From positions 28,087,611-28,151,610 of the forward strand of contig NC_054706.1 in assembly GCF_016097555.1 (NCBI RefSeq): DNA of 64,000 nucleotides, given 5' to 3'. The stretch comes from Gigantopelta aegis. Lineage: Eukaryota; Mollusca; Gastropoda; Neomphalida; Peltospiridae. This document shows, one piece after another, positions 11,447-22,403 of this stretch; the stretch's first letter is position 1, and each line of letters opens with the position of its first letter. The notes under the pieces are model-generated. The model saw nothing but the letters and a program-made list of their open reading frames with translations, had not been told where the DNA came from and did not search any database. The position numbers were made by a program, and so were the translations under genes.

Positions 11447-14400
11447 ATTTTACTGTCCTGCCCATGACACTAGTTTACCAAACCTTCAGACATTTCTAAT
11501 TTAACTTGTTTTCACAGCAACATTTAACATTTGAAAAAGGCTAAAGATAATTATAATGAGACAAATTATCTATTGTTACCTGTTGCTTAGCTGGTAGCTT
11601 ATATAATAACTGTATCAAAATTATAAGACTGCACAGAAGATATTTTTGGGACCCATCCTTTTGGAAGTTTTACGAAACTCATAAAAAAAAATCAATCCAT
11701 AGAGCTTGATAAAGCTCAGCCACTGGAACTTGATAAAGCTTGCTCTCTGGAGCTTGATAAAGTTCTCTCCGTGGACTGATATATTTCAGACTAATGTCAG
11801 AAACTATTACCATGTCGTTTTAACTACCTTGATATATGCATCGACTTCAAGAATGTGCTGTGACCAAGAGTAATTTTCTCGTATGGCACCATTGTAACTC
11901 TCTGGGTTGTCTTGAAAGATCTTCTGCTGTCTAAAACAAACAAGTTACTATAATTATAGAAGAATGTTTAAAGACATCTGAACAATGCAAAGTATTGTCA
12001 CATGATTTTCACTAAACCACTTCATTAACTTTATAAAATGTTCGCTTGATGCGCGTTCGGTTTGGGATCGATCCCTGTCGGTGGGCCCATTGGGCTATTT
12101 CTTGTTCCAGCCAGTGCATACGACTGGTATATATATCAAAGGCTGTGGTATGTACTATCCTGTCTGTGGGATGATACATATAAAAGATCCCTTGATACTA
12201 ATGGAAAAATGTAGCGGATTTCCTCTCTAAGACTATATGTCAAAATTACCACATGTTTGACATCTAACAGCCGATGATTAATAATTCAATGTACTCTAGT
12301 AGTATCGTTAAACAAAACAAACTTTAACTTTCATTAACTTTATAGTACCCCACTTCTGGTCCCTGGCTACAGTGTCAAGTCTGATTGGTTGATTTAATAA
12401 TCATAGGTTAATGGGTGTCAAACATTTGGAAATTCTGACAAAGTCTTAGAGAGGAAACCTGCCACATTTATCCATTAGTAGCAAGGGATCTTTGATATTC
12501 ACCATCCCACAGATAGAATAGCACATACCACAGTCTTTGATATACCAGTCAAGGTGCACTGGCTGGAATGAGAAATAGCCCAATGGGTCCACTAACCAAG
12601 ATTGATCCCAGACTGTGCATCATGTGAGTGCTTTACCACTGGGCTACATCACGCCCCCTTGTCTGATGTATATGTATAGTATGTACAGTTTTTTTGTACA
12701 AGTGTCAAACATTAAAGTCGCAAACCCCAGTCTGAACCGGTGAAAATGGACACTAAGTTTGGTTTACTCTAGAAACCTGAAATGGGGAAATACCCTTAAA
12801 AAATAAACTAGAGCTAGATGCACCATCCCACAGACAGGATAACACATACCACAGCCTTTGATACACCAGTCGTGGTGCACTGGCTGGAAGGAGAAATAGC
12901 CCAATGGGCCCACTGACAGGGATCGATCCCATACCGACCGCTCATCAAGTAAACGCTTTACCACTGGGTTACGTCCCGCCCCCTAAATACATGAAATTAT
13001 ATCAGTATAAGTTATCTGCAAATTGTCAATATTAGGATCACTGCCCCACTCAACATCTACCAAGCAAAAAGGTCAGTTAAGGTCTTGTAATATGAGATTA
13101 AAGAAAATAATTAATAGATCAGAAAAACTTTTTAATAAAAACAGTTTTCCTTAAAAGCAAGGAATATTTTGTTTTCTTAAATTTTTATTAGCTACAGTAA
13201 CTAACCAGTAGAAAATTAATTAACAGTTGATATACAATGTACATGTATAGCATTTTAAAATTGTGTAGCAATCTCTGAAACTTGCATAATGAATCGTGAC
13301 TCTTATACTGAACCAAATGTTCCACGAAAAGCAAATATACTTCACCTTGTAAGTTCTGGATTTTCATCCTCGTCCTGCTTGACATTTGAATCTGAAGTGG
13401 AGGCTGATGTTGTGTCAGAACTGGAAGCCGAATTCGACTTGGAAACCGGTGCTGCATGGACTTTATCATTCTGCTTCAGCGTCTCGGTGGAATCTTCTTT
13501 CTTTTCAGCCCCGGCATTCTCGGAATGTGTAGTTGTGGCCAGTGGTGATGGTTTCATCTCATCATTTGGTTTCACTTTCATCGCTTCCTGCTCAGTCTTA
13601 GTTGTAGCTGTCTGTTTTGGAGATGGACTGTCTGTGTATTTTGGAAATAGTATATAATATTAACAACGTAACAACACGAATAGAAGTTATTATAAATGGA
13701 GCAGAATCTGTTACAGGGCTAGCTCTGGCACTCACCAAATTTGCCAACTGAGAATTTAAAAACAATGGGTGAATTTTATTTTAATTTAGCAAAATTATTT
13801 TATATACCGGTAACTGAACTTTTGTCAGAAAATAACTGAGCTTATGCAATTTTTGAAATTTAATAGATAATGTGGCTAATTCTGTGTTATAAAATCTATG
13901 CTTATATGGCACAAAAATTAATGTTTTTTAATATTATTTTTTAAAGATGTTTCTTTTATAAAAACAGGGAATGAAAGGTTAAATGCATTTCAAAACAATG
14001 GGTGAATTTTGTATTTAATTAGTGATCTTCCCTTAAGCCAAAAGTAATTTATGAAGTAAAAACAAATTTGCCAGGTTTTGAATAATAAAGATTAATTAAT
14101 GTAAACATTCATTGCTGAAAAAAACAACCCACCTATGGAACTAGAAGGGAAGTAACTGTATTATACTTGGTTTTTACTTTATCAAGAAACTAGTATTTAA
14201 TTAATTAATCAAAATTCAAATGACTCAGATAAGCAATGAACATCACTATCATACATACATGTGTATATAATAAAAAAAAAAAAAAGAAAAAAAAAGTTTG
14301 TTTTATTTAACGACGCCACTAGAGCACATTGATTTTTATCTTATCATCGGCTACTGGACATGAAACATATGGTCATTCAGACACAGTTTTTTTTAGAGGA

Positions 14401-17400
14401 AACCTGCTGTCGCCACATAGACTACTCTTTTACAACAGCCAGCAAGGGATCTTTTATTTGCGCTTTGCACAGGCAGGATAGCACAATTGTTGAACCAGTT
14501 ATGGATCACTGGTCGGTGCAAGTGGTTTACACCTACCCATTGAGCCTTGCGGAGCAATCACTCAGGGTTTGGAGTCGGTATCTCGATTAAAAATCCCATG
14601 CCTAGACTAGGATCTGAACCCAGTACCTACCAGCCTGTAGACCGGTGGCCTAACCACGACGCCACCAAGGCCGATACATACATGTGTATGCCAATGTATT
14701 TGTACTGAAGTATTTAGATATAGTATCCACTATACACCCACCTGATACTTTAGAAGATGAAGTCTTTTTGGCTTGTTGAGTTGGATCATTTTCTTTTGCA
14801 TGTTTCTCAAATTTGTCAAATTCCTAAATATAAAATACAATCATTAACAGCCGAGAACTACATGTACATATGAGTATATTAAATTTGTTCCTTTTTACAG
14901 CTATAAAAACGTTGGATCTATAGATCGAATTCTTTCAATGACTGTTTCTTCGGGGGGAGGGGAGGAAGGAAGGAAGAAGGTAAATGTTTAAGAAAATGAT
15001 GAACAAAATCTATAAAAAGCTTTGACCATCAATCATATACTCACAGTCAACAAAATCTTCTTGGCAACTCCTGGTGGAAAACCCATTTTATCAGATCTGC
15101 TTCTTAGAATTTTATAGAAGTCTGTTCTGAAAAATTATATTCACAAGATAAATAAATTCAGCTGACAGCATTTCTTTTAAAAATTAAAATTAAAAAAAAA
15201 AATCACACTATATCTTAAAAGTACAGGTATGTAACCTTTTAGCCTAGCGATTACACAAAACCCCCACAAAAAAACAAAACAAACATCACACTCAGGTCAT
15301 AAATCAGGGAAATCACATCGTCTTTCAAGTTTCAACATGAAGCATTCAAGTCACTTGTGACAAGTAGGATTAATAATAAATAGATATTGATCATGCCACA
15401 GTGATGTTGGTATACAAATTAACAAGACCAGTTTTTAATATATCTCATAGCTATTACTGTATACCACAAAATTAAACATTTAAACTAAACTATTAATATT
15501 ATTAGTATTAACAACCTACCTCCACCCAAAAAGAAACAAATGCAGCTAGAATTTAGTAACCATTACCTAAAGTCCATTATCTTAAGACAAGTCTTAAATT
15601 AACATATTAAATTACTTAAATATTTTAAAATATTAATTTCTTATAAAATTATTTTAATATAACTATAAGTTTACAAATCATGTACAGTATATTTAACCAA
15701 CCATTTTGTTCACAACATATTTTTCCCATATTGTGGACTTAATATTATTTTGTGTTACGGTACTTGTTAAACCTAATAATATTTTATATTGACACTGACA
15801 GAGTTGCTGGTTGCCGATTGGTTACAAATAAAATATGTATACAGGGGTGCAGAATTTACTTGCCTGCTCGCCAAATGTGAGTAAACATTCTGAAGGATGA
15901 GTTAAAAAATATAACTACCAGTCCGACGGGCAATCTGTCTTTTTCTGACGGATTGTAAATGTTTTAGGTTTTTTTACATTGAATCCGTGACTCTGCATCA
16001 GCCATGCCAGAATTCCAAACCATGCATTCAAACAAACGGTTCAGAACGATGATGAAAAATAGTTCAATACACAACAATACATACATTGCTGACTTCGGTG
16101 TTCCGAACTGCACAGTCACAACATTCCGGAAGCAGGTTATAGCAAAAACGGCCCCAAACAAAAACTGAAAACAATTGGGCAAAACGGAACCAAAATCTAT
16201 GGCTATACCAGTATATACGACTTATATGGAACCAAAAATTACAAAATGCATGGTTAAAATGGTATTACAAGTTATGAAAGATAACATATTCAATAAAACA
16301 ACAGCTATATTAATTATTTATTACTTTGTAACACTGTTTTCCCCAATATATTGAAATGCCGTTATAGATTATAGCCAAATCGGTTTTGTTTTGGCCAACA
16401 AAAATGGTTCTGTTTTGATAGTGCGTGATTCTGATTTAGCCTCATTCCCTAGAAACAGAGCCCTTCAAAGGTCAATAGTTCATAAAAAGTATTTGTTTAT
16501 GTTCAAAGTATGTTGCCAGTGTGTTTTGAATAGATATTTTTTGTTAATTACTTGCAGGATGTGACCTAAATTTTGTAAATCTATATGAAAGAAATATGTA
16601 AAGGTTAGTCTTTACTAGAATATTAAATTTTTTATTTAAATTTGTCAATCAAGGTTTGGGGTTTGATTTCGTTTGCCACGTGGTGTTAATCACTTACCAA
16701 GTGTCTTTAATAATGCTTTTGTTTAATATATATCAAACAATAATATATTGTTCTATAGGCTGGCAGACTAGAAGAAATTCTTGCAGGCTAGTCAATTTTA
16801 GTTGCTTTTGGTCCAGCGGGTTAGCAAAATATTTTCCATTTCTGCACCCCTGTATATATACATGTTATGTACACTAGTTTAAAATGCAAAACATCGTCAT
16901 GGACACTGTAAGGTTGTCAGGAACCATCACTGTGCAGATGTTAAACTCTTGTGACAGATGATTTTTGTTTAATGCTCACTGATGTCCATCATTGTAACAA
17001 CAACATTCAGGTTACACCGGATAGACAATAAACTTTTTCCATACTATCATGACACAATCTGTCTCTAACCAGAAAAGTATGTTGGTGTCTACTCTGTGTA
17101 ATTGCATTGTTGACCTGAGAATAATAGTTTCAGGCACAAATCCTTAAATTGTAGATGTCAGAAAAACAATCTACAATAGGACGAGTGCCAGTAATATTTT
17201 CTAGTTCAATCATACTTATAATTTTATTATAATAATAATTATTATTATAAAATTCACTGCATTTTAGTTTTGTACCATGACATCATGACCCGGCTCACAG
17301 CTGATATAAATTATATTACATCACTAGAGTGAATGCATGCAGCATTACATATTATGTGTCGTCACATACTACCTTTGATTAATACATGGAATGACGTAAT

Positions 17401-18214
17401 GAACAGGTAGCAATGGCCATCTACATTTTGTACCTCCTAAAGGAAAATACCAATTAACCAATGAAAAGGGCGTGTGCTAGACAGTTTTTCTAGCACTGTT
17501 TTCTGGCATCTTTATACTGGTTGATTGAACTAGCAAGAAGTAACTTATGTACAGAATTCCTTTTTAATAACAAATACTCAGGTACTGAATGAACTTCCTG
17601 GTCCACCATTGTGATGTGTGTAGACCAATTAGCTAGACATTTTATGTTAAATGTCCTTTGGCTATAATAAATAATACAAAATTCTTTTAGCTGTTTTGCC
17701 TTACATGTTCAGGGCCATTATATCTTAGCCTCCTTATAGGAGAAGCCATGTGTTTAGGGAAGTGACGTCACGTATCAGCATGCGCGCGCATCTGGTAGGC
17801 AGAAGTCTATCATAATGGCCATTAGTAACAAAGCGAACTAGCGTAGCGTGAATAGCAAAGAATGGCCAACACGTGCTTAAATTACCGCTTGTAGCACGGG
17901 AACGCTATTCTACATAGCTACATGTACTCTTTCCACCCATACAATTTGACGATTGACCGAGTTCAAAACTATAGCAAACTTCCTTTTTTTTCTTTTTTCT
18001 TTTCACCTGAATAAATATTTTTAGTCCATGTATTTTTAAAGCGTCTGGTCCATATTTCAAGTAAAGCATTACAAACGAGCGCGCGCACACACAAATAAAA
18101 ATAATAAAATAAAACGAGTAGGCCTATATTTTTTATTTAAAACTGTTTAAAAGAAATAATTGGCCTACACTTTGTTAAAGGAAATTATTTCTTTTAACAA
18201 TTTTAAATAACCCA

Positions 18215-18247
<33 letters not shown>

Positions 18248-18305
18248 GCATATATATATATATGCATATATGTATATATACATATACATATATATGTACA
18301 TATAG

Positions 18306-18346
<41 letters not shown>

Positions 18347-21300
18347 GATATATATATATATATATATGAACATTTGTTACAAATGAACAACCAGTAGACA
18401 ATATATAGACAGTAGTTATATATATATATAACACATCAGACTTGTCTACTGGTTCATTTGTAAGGCTTTTCATCAACAATAAATTTAAGCAAGTATCTTA
18501 TTAGAAAACTTTACAAAAACTTTAAAACTATTAATTTTATCAAGTCCTTTTTTATTCCTTAAACTTGCTGATATCGGATACATATTAACACATTGTATTA
18601 AAATGGAGGAACCTAAATTTAGTTTCCATACATGTTCCATGACCACACATACATTGCTCCCTCTAGCTACAGCATCCCTTTTTAAATATTAGTACAGAAC
18701 TTAGCCTTTTAAACCGGATACATCTCAAAGTTACTTGGTCCCTCACCTTTGTGGTTCCATCTTCAGAACATTTTGTAGCATTATTTTTTTATATATATAT
18801 ACATAAAAATTGCCATTAATATTTTAATCGCCTAATCCCATGCAGGCCAGGACATAGTTTAATATGCAGTCGATCTAGGATTGATTCCTGTTGGTGGTCC
18901 TATAGGGCTATTTCTCATTCCAGCCAGTGCTCTACAACTGGTGTAACAAATGCTACACTATTTATTATCCTGTCTGTGGGCTGATGCATATAAAAGATCC
19001 CTTATTGTTAATCGGAAAGAGTAATCCATTATGTGACAGCAGCAGGTTTCCTCCCTAATATTATCTGTGTGATCCCTAAACATGTCCGACTCTATATATC
19101 CGTAATTAAAATGACTTGAGTGCATTGTTAAATAAAAGATTCCTTCCTTTCAAATCTAAAACAGTGTCAGTTACCTTTGACAAGAGGCACAGTTTCAAAG
19201 GCTATCACTTTCAACCTGATTAATAAACCAGTTAAAACAACAAATTACTGTAAATGGTAACAATACAATGTTTTAATGTAAGACACACATTAACACAATG
19301 CAAATATCATTTGATCATTGGTTTATAATGATAATAGAAAAAGAAAATAATAAATATGTGTTGTCTACTGTTTCTCGATATAATTTTATTGATTTTGTAA
19401 AGTCTGTTTTTATTAGAAAATCGAGATCCTGGTAAAAAAAGATTAAATCCAAGTGTTATCAATGTCATCATCACATACTGAATAGCCCCAATCATATTGC
19501 ATATGGTAGTTTGGAAAGTCAGTGTGTTATCAATGTCATCATCACATACTGAATAGCCCCAATAATATTGCATATGGTAGTTTGGAAAGTCAGTGTGTTA
19601 TCAATGTCATCATCACATACTGAATAGCCCCAATAATATTGCATATGGTAGTTTGGAAAGTCAGTGTGTTATCAATGTCATCATCACATACTGAATAGCC
19701 CCAATAATATTGCACATGGTAGTTTGGAAAGTCAGTGAAAAAAGTTCTGGTATCCCTCTTATGCACAGAAACATGAGATACTGTAGAAAAGAATCGCTGA
19801 ATCTGATACCAGTGTTCTCCTTAGCATCCCTTAATTCACCCTAAAACTTAAACGCCCTTAATTCATCGTGAAAGGCCCATTTTTCATCCAAGAGTTGCCG
19901 GTTCTCTTTTTGTCCATAAACAGGGATCACTGATACCTAGGAAAAAAATAAGAAAATTGGTAAATTTCTATGATATATAAGTATGAAAGTTTTATATTGT
20001 GTATATTGAATATTATTGAAATATTTGAATACACATAAATGTATTTGTGAAGACATATTGACATCTGTCACTGATGACAATAATACTTATAAATACAATC
20101 AGCTCCCCTTTTCTTTCTTTATTTCCTGCAAACAAATTCAGATAACTTATATAATAAATGCATGTAACATAATTTTTGTTTTTAATAAAATATAATGGCT
20201 ATCACCAACTTGTGGATCAATATCCAGTTTTATTATTAGTATTTATTTATTTTTAATCCCAAACAAATGATTTCATACACCTGATATCCCACCCTGAAAT
20301 GTTTATACCTTTTATTTTATTATTAAAAAATCAACTTACACATTACAAATACACCTGTGGATCACTTCTTCAATAAAAAAAGTAAAACATTATAATTAAC
20401 ATATAATATAATTAATAAATGGAAATATTTCACAACCATTTTCATATGAAACAATATATATATGCTTGATTGCACACACACACACACACACGTACACACA
20501 CACAGCTCCCTGTTATTTAATTAAAAATATAAATACTCCAGCCACCTACATATTTTATGGCATAATACAATATAAAATATATTCAGATTTTTGTTTTACC
20601 CACTATAATGGATCTGTCAATACAAACAAAAAGTTACATAAAACGTTGTTTGTCGATTGACTGGGTAGGCCTACTGTTCACAGGGTAACTTTGTTTCCAT
20701 GTCAGTTTGGTGGGGGGCTTTTATTATTATTATTTTTTATTTTATTATCTTTTCAATTTTCATTTCAATAAATACTGACGTGTATTAGTATTACGAATGA
20801 ATAACATACAACAAACCTTGTATAAAATGACGATCTCCGTTGTGGGATGGGCAAAGTTGATTGTTGTCAGCTTTAACTGTTCAACGTTTCGCTTCCACTG
20901 TATTTGATGAAACTAATTTCATAATCCTTACTACAGTGACTTGTGCATCTAACAACAACGTATGAAATTACCATGACAAAATACCATTCATCAAAACTAG
21001 TCTACACTGATTTAATTGACGGAAAAACATTCGATTGTTCATTACTACTAATGCCAGTATTGTCAACTGGTTTCTTGCCTACCAGCGCTCACGCGGTACC
21101 ACGTGATCAAAACATGTGACGTCACCGTGGCTTCTCCTATTTGGGACAAATATGTTATGAATAGGAGTCCTAGGGGCATTTTAACTGCATGTACAATCAT
21201 ACCAATAATATAATAATTAACATACATGTAAGATTACCTGTACACAATGTCCTTATTTATTATTTTTCATCTGTTTAAATATAAACAGTTCTAATTAGTT

Positions 21301-21923
21301 TAAACAATATTTATTGCCGTCAAAATGCAGTTTGGGATTGGCCAACAGGCAAGAGCCTATATATATTAAGGCCTCTCCCTACATTTATAAATACAAGTTT
21401 GAGGCAAGAGCTCCACCCGTTCCCCCCATCATTTATAATAGTTTATTAATGTTTCCTTTTTTTTTTTTTTTCGTTTTGTAGCATGATGATATTAGTTAGG
21501 GTTAGGGTTAGGGTTGGGGATATATATACCCCATCAAAAAATCCCTCTTTAGATCGATAACTAATGGGGGAAACGGGCGGTACACTTTCCCTAATTCATG
21601 TTCTAACACCTATTGCATTTATATATTATTATCATAAACACTTTAATAAACGGGCATTAACAAAAAAATCCTGAGAATGAAACAAAATCCAAAGTACAAA
21701 ATTTTATGAATTGTCCGAAATTAGGAATTAGATGGAAATGCACACAGTGGCAATAGAAAATTACATAATTAAAGTCAGCAAAATTATTAAAGTTCGTATT
21801 TTCAGATTACATAAATAAATCATACTTTCTGTATAAGAATCCCAGTATGACATCAAGGAAATTAACGATCTCTCCCTCATTTTGAAGAATACTCAAAAGA
21901 ACAGAATCGTACTTCTCTTCCAT
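7067..21923 (-). CDS. NUDCD3: NudC domain-containing protein 3 (whole gene span, 8 coding exons)
   Basis: NUDCD3 is a cytosolic co-chaperone that works with HSP90 and stabilises dynein intermediate chain and other client proteins; this is known for the family. I assembled the gene from eight minus-strand exons: 21826-21923, 15045-15126, 14742-14823, 13346-13631, 11828-11930, 10263-10440, 7902-8090, 7067-7195. Every intron has GT-AG ends and all phases join. The order is an N-terminal helical domain with the family signature TDFYKILR...KMGFPPG, an acidic Ser/Thr/Lys-rich linker, a p23-like CS domain ([36 protein letters not shown]), and the NUDCD3 C-terminus ([25 protein letters not shown]). 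Length is about 381 residues against about 361 in human. The start ATG at 21923 opens the conserved N-terminal helix. One extra base in exon 6 breaks the frame as sequenced. The C-terminus separates it from its relatives NUDC and NUDCD2. No polyadenylation site was assigned. Confidence 0.93.
7316..7382. repeat. (GA)n microsatellite
   Basis: About 28 GA dinucleotides end in GAGCGAGCGAGCGC. It lies in NUDCD3 intron 7, 120 bp beyond the last exon's acceptor. Confidence 0.95.
7902..8090 (-). CDS. NUDCD3: NUDCD3 coding exon 7
   Basis: The exon encodes residues about 277-339, [19 protein letters not shown] then [18 protein letters not shown] and [11 protein letters not shown]. It holds the end of the CS domain (the WW pair) and the C-terminal helix. 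The donor is GTAGGC. The acceptor GGAAACTAG is weak on its own, but is preceded by (CCTT)n from a SINE tail directly upstream in the transcript. Confidence 0.94.
8101..8563 (-). repeat. SINE type B with its 3' end present three times in tandem
   Basis: Three consecutive plus-strand copies of GGAAGGAAATGTTTTATTTA followed by the ACTCAACACATTTT block start at about 8101, 8212 and 8311. Only the last continues into the SINE body (AGCAAGGGATCTTTTATATG, ...GAATGAGAAATAGCCCAATGG). The tRNA-like head is missing. The outermost CCTT tail abuts the NUDCD3 exon 7 acceptor. Confidence 0.85.
8690..8872 (-). repeat. Dispersed repeat ending in (TGAA)n
   Basis: The sequence from AATATTTGTATGTAATGATT through AATAGGACATATATCAAGTT, followed by (GAAT)n, is the reverse complement of 34745-34890. 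Parts recur at about 13800-13870 and 53820-53960. It is noncoding. Confidence 0.65.
8875..9003 (-). repeat. SINE type B, internally deleted
   Basis: The tail (GGAAGGAAATGTTTTATTTA) passes directly into the head-proximal part (GTGCACTGGCTGGAACGAG, GGGATCGATCCCAGACTG, ACCACTGGGCTACATCCC). About 200 bp of the body is absent. Confidence 0.8.
9112..9354 (+). repeat. SINE type B, 5'-truncated
   Basis: The body begins at CCAGCCAGTGCACCTCGACT and runs to GTTAAATAAAACATGTCC plus CTTCC repeats. The tRNA head is missing. Confidence 0.85.
9903..10220 (-). repeat. SINE type C
   Basis: The minus strand starts with a tRNA-like head (GATTTAGCTTAGTCGG as A box, GCAGGATCGAACCACC as B box). The body has GGTCAAAGGCCATGG and CATATAAAAGATCCC blocks, and the tail GTGGTGTCGTTA-type sequence. 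It is nearly full length and lies 40 bp from NUDCD3 exon 6. Confidence 0.8.
10263..10440 (-). CDS. NUDCD3: NUDCD3 coding exon 6 (CS domain core), with a one-base frame break
   Basis: The acceptor is TAAATTTAG and the donor is GTAATGAC. The first part reads [20 protein letters not shown], then [17 protein letters not shown], in the frame set by exon 5. The last part reads [17 protein letters not shown] in the next frame, which is the frame exon 7 needs. The exon is 178 bp, one more than a multiple of three, although both ends are phase 0. The extra base lies at about 10322-10332 (plus strand). This is either an assembly or sequencing indel or a real disabling mutation. Both halves are conserved CS-domain sequence, so the exon itself is not in doubt. 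Confidence 0.9.
10596..11303. mobile_element. MITE-like element with GGCCAAAAAAA ends
   Basis: The left end AGGCCAAAAAAATAATAGG then TGTGTTTC is repeated inverted at the right end (ACACACCTATATTTTTTTTT then GGCCTA). The interior has (TAA)n and (GTT/GTA)n runs and a poly-G run at 11231-11248. No coding frame is present. It lies in NUDCD3 intron 5. Confidence 0.6.
11828..11930 (-). CDS. NUDCD3: NUDCD3 coding exon 5 (CS domain start)
   Basis: The exon encodes residues about 183-217, [20 protein letters not shown] followed by [24 protein letters not shown] is the typical entry strand of the CS/p23 fold. The acceptor is TTGTTTTAG and the donor is GTAGTT. It enters completing an Arg codon and leaves in phase 0. 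Confidence 0.94.
12040..12332 (+). repeat. SINE type B/C
   Basis: The head part GCTTGATGCGCGTTCGG, GGGATCGATCCC, then GGGCCCATTGGGCTATTTC, the body, and a tail of the type C kind (AGTAGTATCGTTAAACAAAAC). The first part of the tRNA head is missing. It lies in NUDCD3 intron 4. Confidence 0.8.
12398..12658 (-). repeat. SINE type B/C, inverted copy
   Basis: The plus strand reads tail to head: GGTGTCAAACATTTGG, AGCAAGGGATCTTTGATATT, TGCACTGGCTGGAATGAG, ATTGATCCCAGACTG, ACCACTGGGCTACATCACG. It faces the copy at 12040-12332 and could pair with it. Confidence 0.8.
12817..12984 (-). repeat. SINE type B, head half
   Basis: It contains ATGCACCATCCCACAGAC, CCAGTCGTGGTGCACTGG, GGGATCGATCCCATACCG and ACCACTGGGTTACGTCCC. 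The tail half is absent. Confidence 0.8.
13346..13631 (-). CDS. NUDCD3: NUDCD3 coding exon 4 (low-complexity linker)
   Basis: The exon encodes residues about 88-183, rich in Ser, Thr, Lys, Glu and Asp, including [19 protein letters not shown], and ends ENPELT plus two bases. It is the disordered linker between the N-terminal and CS domains. The acceptor is AATACACAG and the donor is GTGAAG. Phases fit exons 3 and 5 (286 bp = 2 + 94 codons + 2). An in-frame CAG nine codons downstream could serve as an alternative acceptor. Confidence 0.88.
14296..14676 (-). repeat. SINE type A, near full length
   Basis: This is a second complete type A copy. The minus strand has the head GCGTCGTGGTTAGGCCACCG and GGTTCAGATCCTAGTCTAGG, the 'GGAGTCGGTATCTCGAT' segment on the plus strand, and the tail GTGGCGTCGTTAAATAAAAC. 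It lies in NUDCD3 intron 3. Confidence 0.85.
14742..14823 (-). CDS. NUDCD3: NUDCD3 coding exon 3
   Basis: The exon encodes residues about 61-88, [17 protein letters not shown] then [10 protein letters not shown]. It continues the helix and opens the charged linker. The acceptor is TATTTAG and the donor is GTGGGTG. It starts in phase 0 and leaves one base, which joins to Asp at the start of exon 4. Confidence 0.92.
15045..15126 (-). CDS. NUDCD3: NUDCD3 coding exon 2
   Basis: The exon lies between acceptor TTTTTCAG and donor GTGAGT. It encodes residues about 33-60, [19 protein letters not shown] followed by VAKKILLT. The DFY and MGFPPG motifs are hallmarks of the NUDCD3 N-terminal domain. It enters with one base and leaves in phase 0. 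Confidence 0.94.
15842..16852. mobile_element. Non-autonomous hAT-like transposon (1.0 kb)
   Basis: The left end CAGGGGTGCAGAATTT and right end ATTTCTGCACCCCTG are terminal inverted repeats of about 13 bp, starting CAGGGGTG as many hAT elements do. The flanking octamers TATGTATA and TATATATA differ at one base, consistent with an 8-bp hAT target duplication. No intact transposase frame was found. Confidence 0.65.
18210..18365. repeat. AT/ACATAT and (CA)n compound microsatellite
   Basis: Runs of TATATA, ATATGCATATATA and a (CACA)n block at 18315-18340. It forms imperfect AT palindromes. Confidence 0.95.
18860..19150 (+). repeat. SINE type B
   Basis: The head remnant GGATTGATTCCTGTTGG, then CATTCCAGCCAGTGC, GATGCATATAAAAGATCCC, and the tail ATTGTTAAATAAAAGATTCC plus CTTCC. 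It is diverged, hence older than neighbouring copies. Confidence 0.8.
19453..19736. repeat. 71-bp tandem repeat, 4 copies
   Basis: The unit opens GTGTTATCAATGTCATCATC, contains CATACTGAATAGCCCCAAT and ends TTTGGAAAGTCA. The copies differ by only one to three bases, so the expansion is recent. Confidence 0.92.
21494..21519. repeat. Short TTAGGG run
   Basis: GTTAGGGTTAGGGTTAGGGT is followed by TGGGG. Three telomere-like units inside NUDCD3 intron 1. A similar CCTAACCCTAA pair lies at about 32745. Too short to claim a telomeric origin. Confidence 0.7.
21826..21923 (-). CDS. NUDCD3: NUDCD3 coding exon 1 (start codon)
   Basis: The ATG is at 21923-21921. The exon encodes residues 1 to about 32, beginning [17 protein letters not shown] and ending GFLYR plus two bases of a Lys codon. 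The donor is GTATGA. It matches the family's first helical segment, which ends FLYRKTDFY once joined to exon 2. Phase 2 matches exon 2. Intron 1 is very long, about 6.7 kb. Confidence 0.92.
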
Positions 21924-22403
21924 TCTGAATCTACTGATTTTCACAAGACGTTTACGCTTAATCAACGCAAAAACTGAGCCGTAGCGGATTACCAGTCAAT
22001 AAGCATGAATGTTAGGGCAAACACGCTTGTAAGCAAGAACTAGAAGAAGTAACATTTAAATTTTTACTAAACTGGTTACAGTTGTAAGTATTTTTTAATA
22101 GTTTCTACTAAGATGGATTTTATGCTTTTTTTGGCAGACATTGATAATGACACTTTCAGTTAAATATTAAAATACTGAACATTAATATATTTTAAATATA
22201 AAATGTAGGCCAACTGGGGTAAAAAAAGGCAATACCCCCACCCCCCAAATAAATAAATAAATAAATCCACAACAATTTATTGAGTGTTCACTTTTTATGG
22301 ATGCCATGTTTACAGTGTGCAGATTGCATGATACATGTAGATAAAAAGATTGACAACTAGAATAAGCTGGAGTCGTACTGTGGTGCTTAGTGTTTGTGTG
22401 CTG
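21924..22403. other. Presumed NUDCD3 promoter and 5' UTR region
   Basis: This 480-bp stretch lies directly upstream of the NUDCD3 start codon. No TATA box, initiator or CpG cluster can be assigned with confidence. It has an (AATA)n run at about 22247-22265. Confidence 0.35.

Larger units (their letters stand above)
17736..21140. repeat. Widely spaced inverted repeat with CRE palindromes in both arms
   Basis: The left arm has ATAGGAGAAGCCATGTG, TGACGTCA (17763-17770) and CTGGTAGGCA. The right arm has, inverted, TGCCTACCAG, TGACGTCA (21117-21124) and GTGGCTTCTCCTAT. Spacing between matching blocks is similar in both arms. It may be the ends of a 3.4 kb transposon, but no coding interior and no target duplication were seen, so it may also be two copies of a short repeat. 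Confidence 0.4.
15127..21825. other. NUDCD3 intron 1 (6.7 kb)
   Basis: Besides the hAT-like element, SINE, tandem repeats and outer inverted repeat listed separately, 15127-15840 is AT-rich with nothing recognisable. 16853-17730 holds a palindromic TTATTATAATAATAATTATT run at about 17222-17250. 19740-21060 is AT-rich with a (CA)n run at 20475-20505. 21320-21640 carries a repeat also seen at about 745-800 and a short TTAGGG run. Confidence 0.6.

Noticed and set aside
13289..13657. Plus-strand frame of 122 codons
   Set aside because: It is the antisense shadow of NUDCD3 exon 4, whose phase and splice sites support the minus strand.
18165..18479. Open frame of about 104 codons rich in Ile and Tyr on the minus strand
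   Set aside because: It is the translation of an ATATAC/CACA microsatellite, with no start context or conserved sequence.
21494..21519. Interstitial telomere
   Set aside because: Only three TTAGGG units; chance or simple repeat is enough to explain it.
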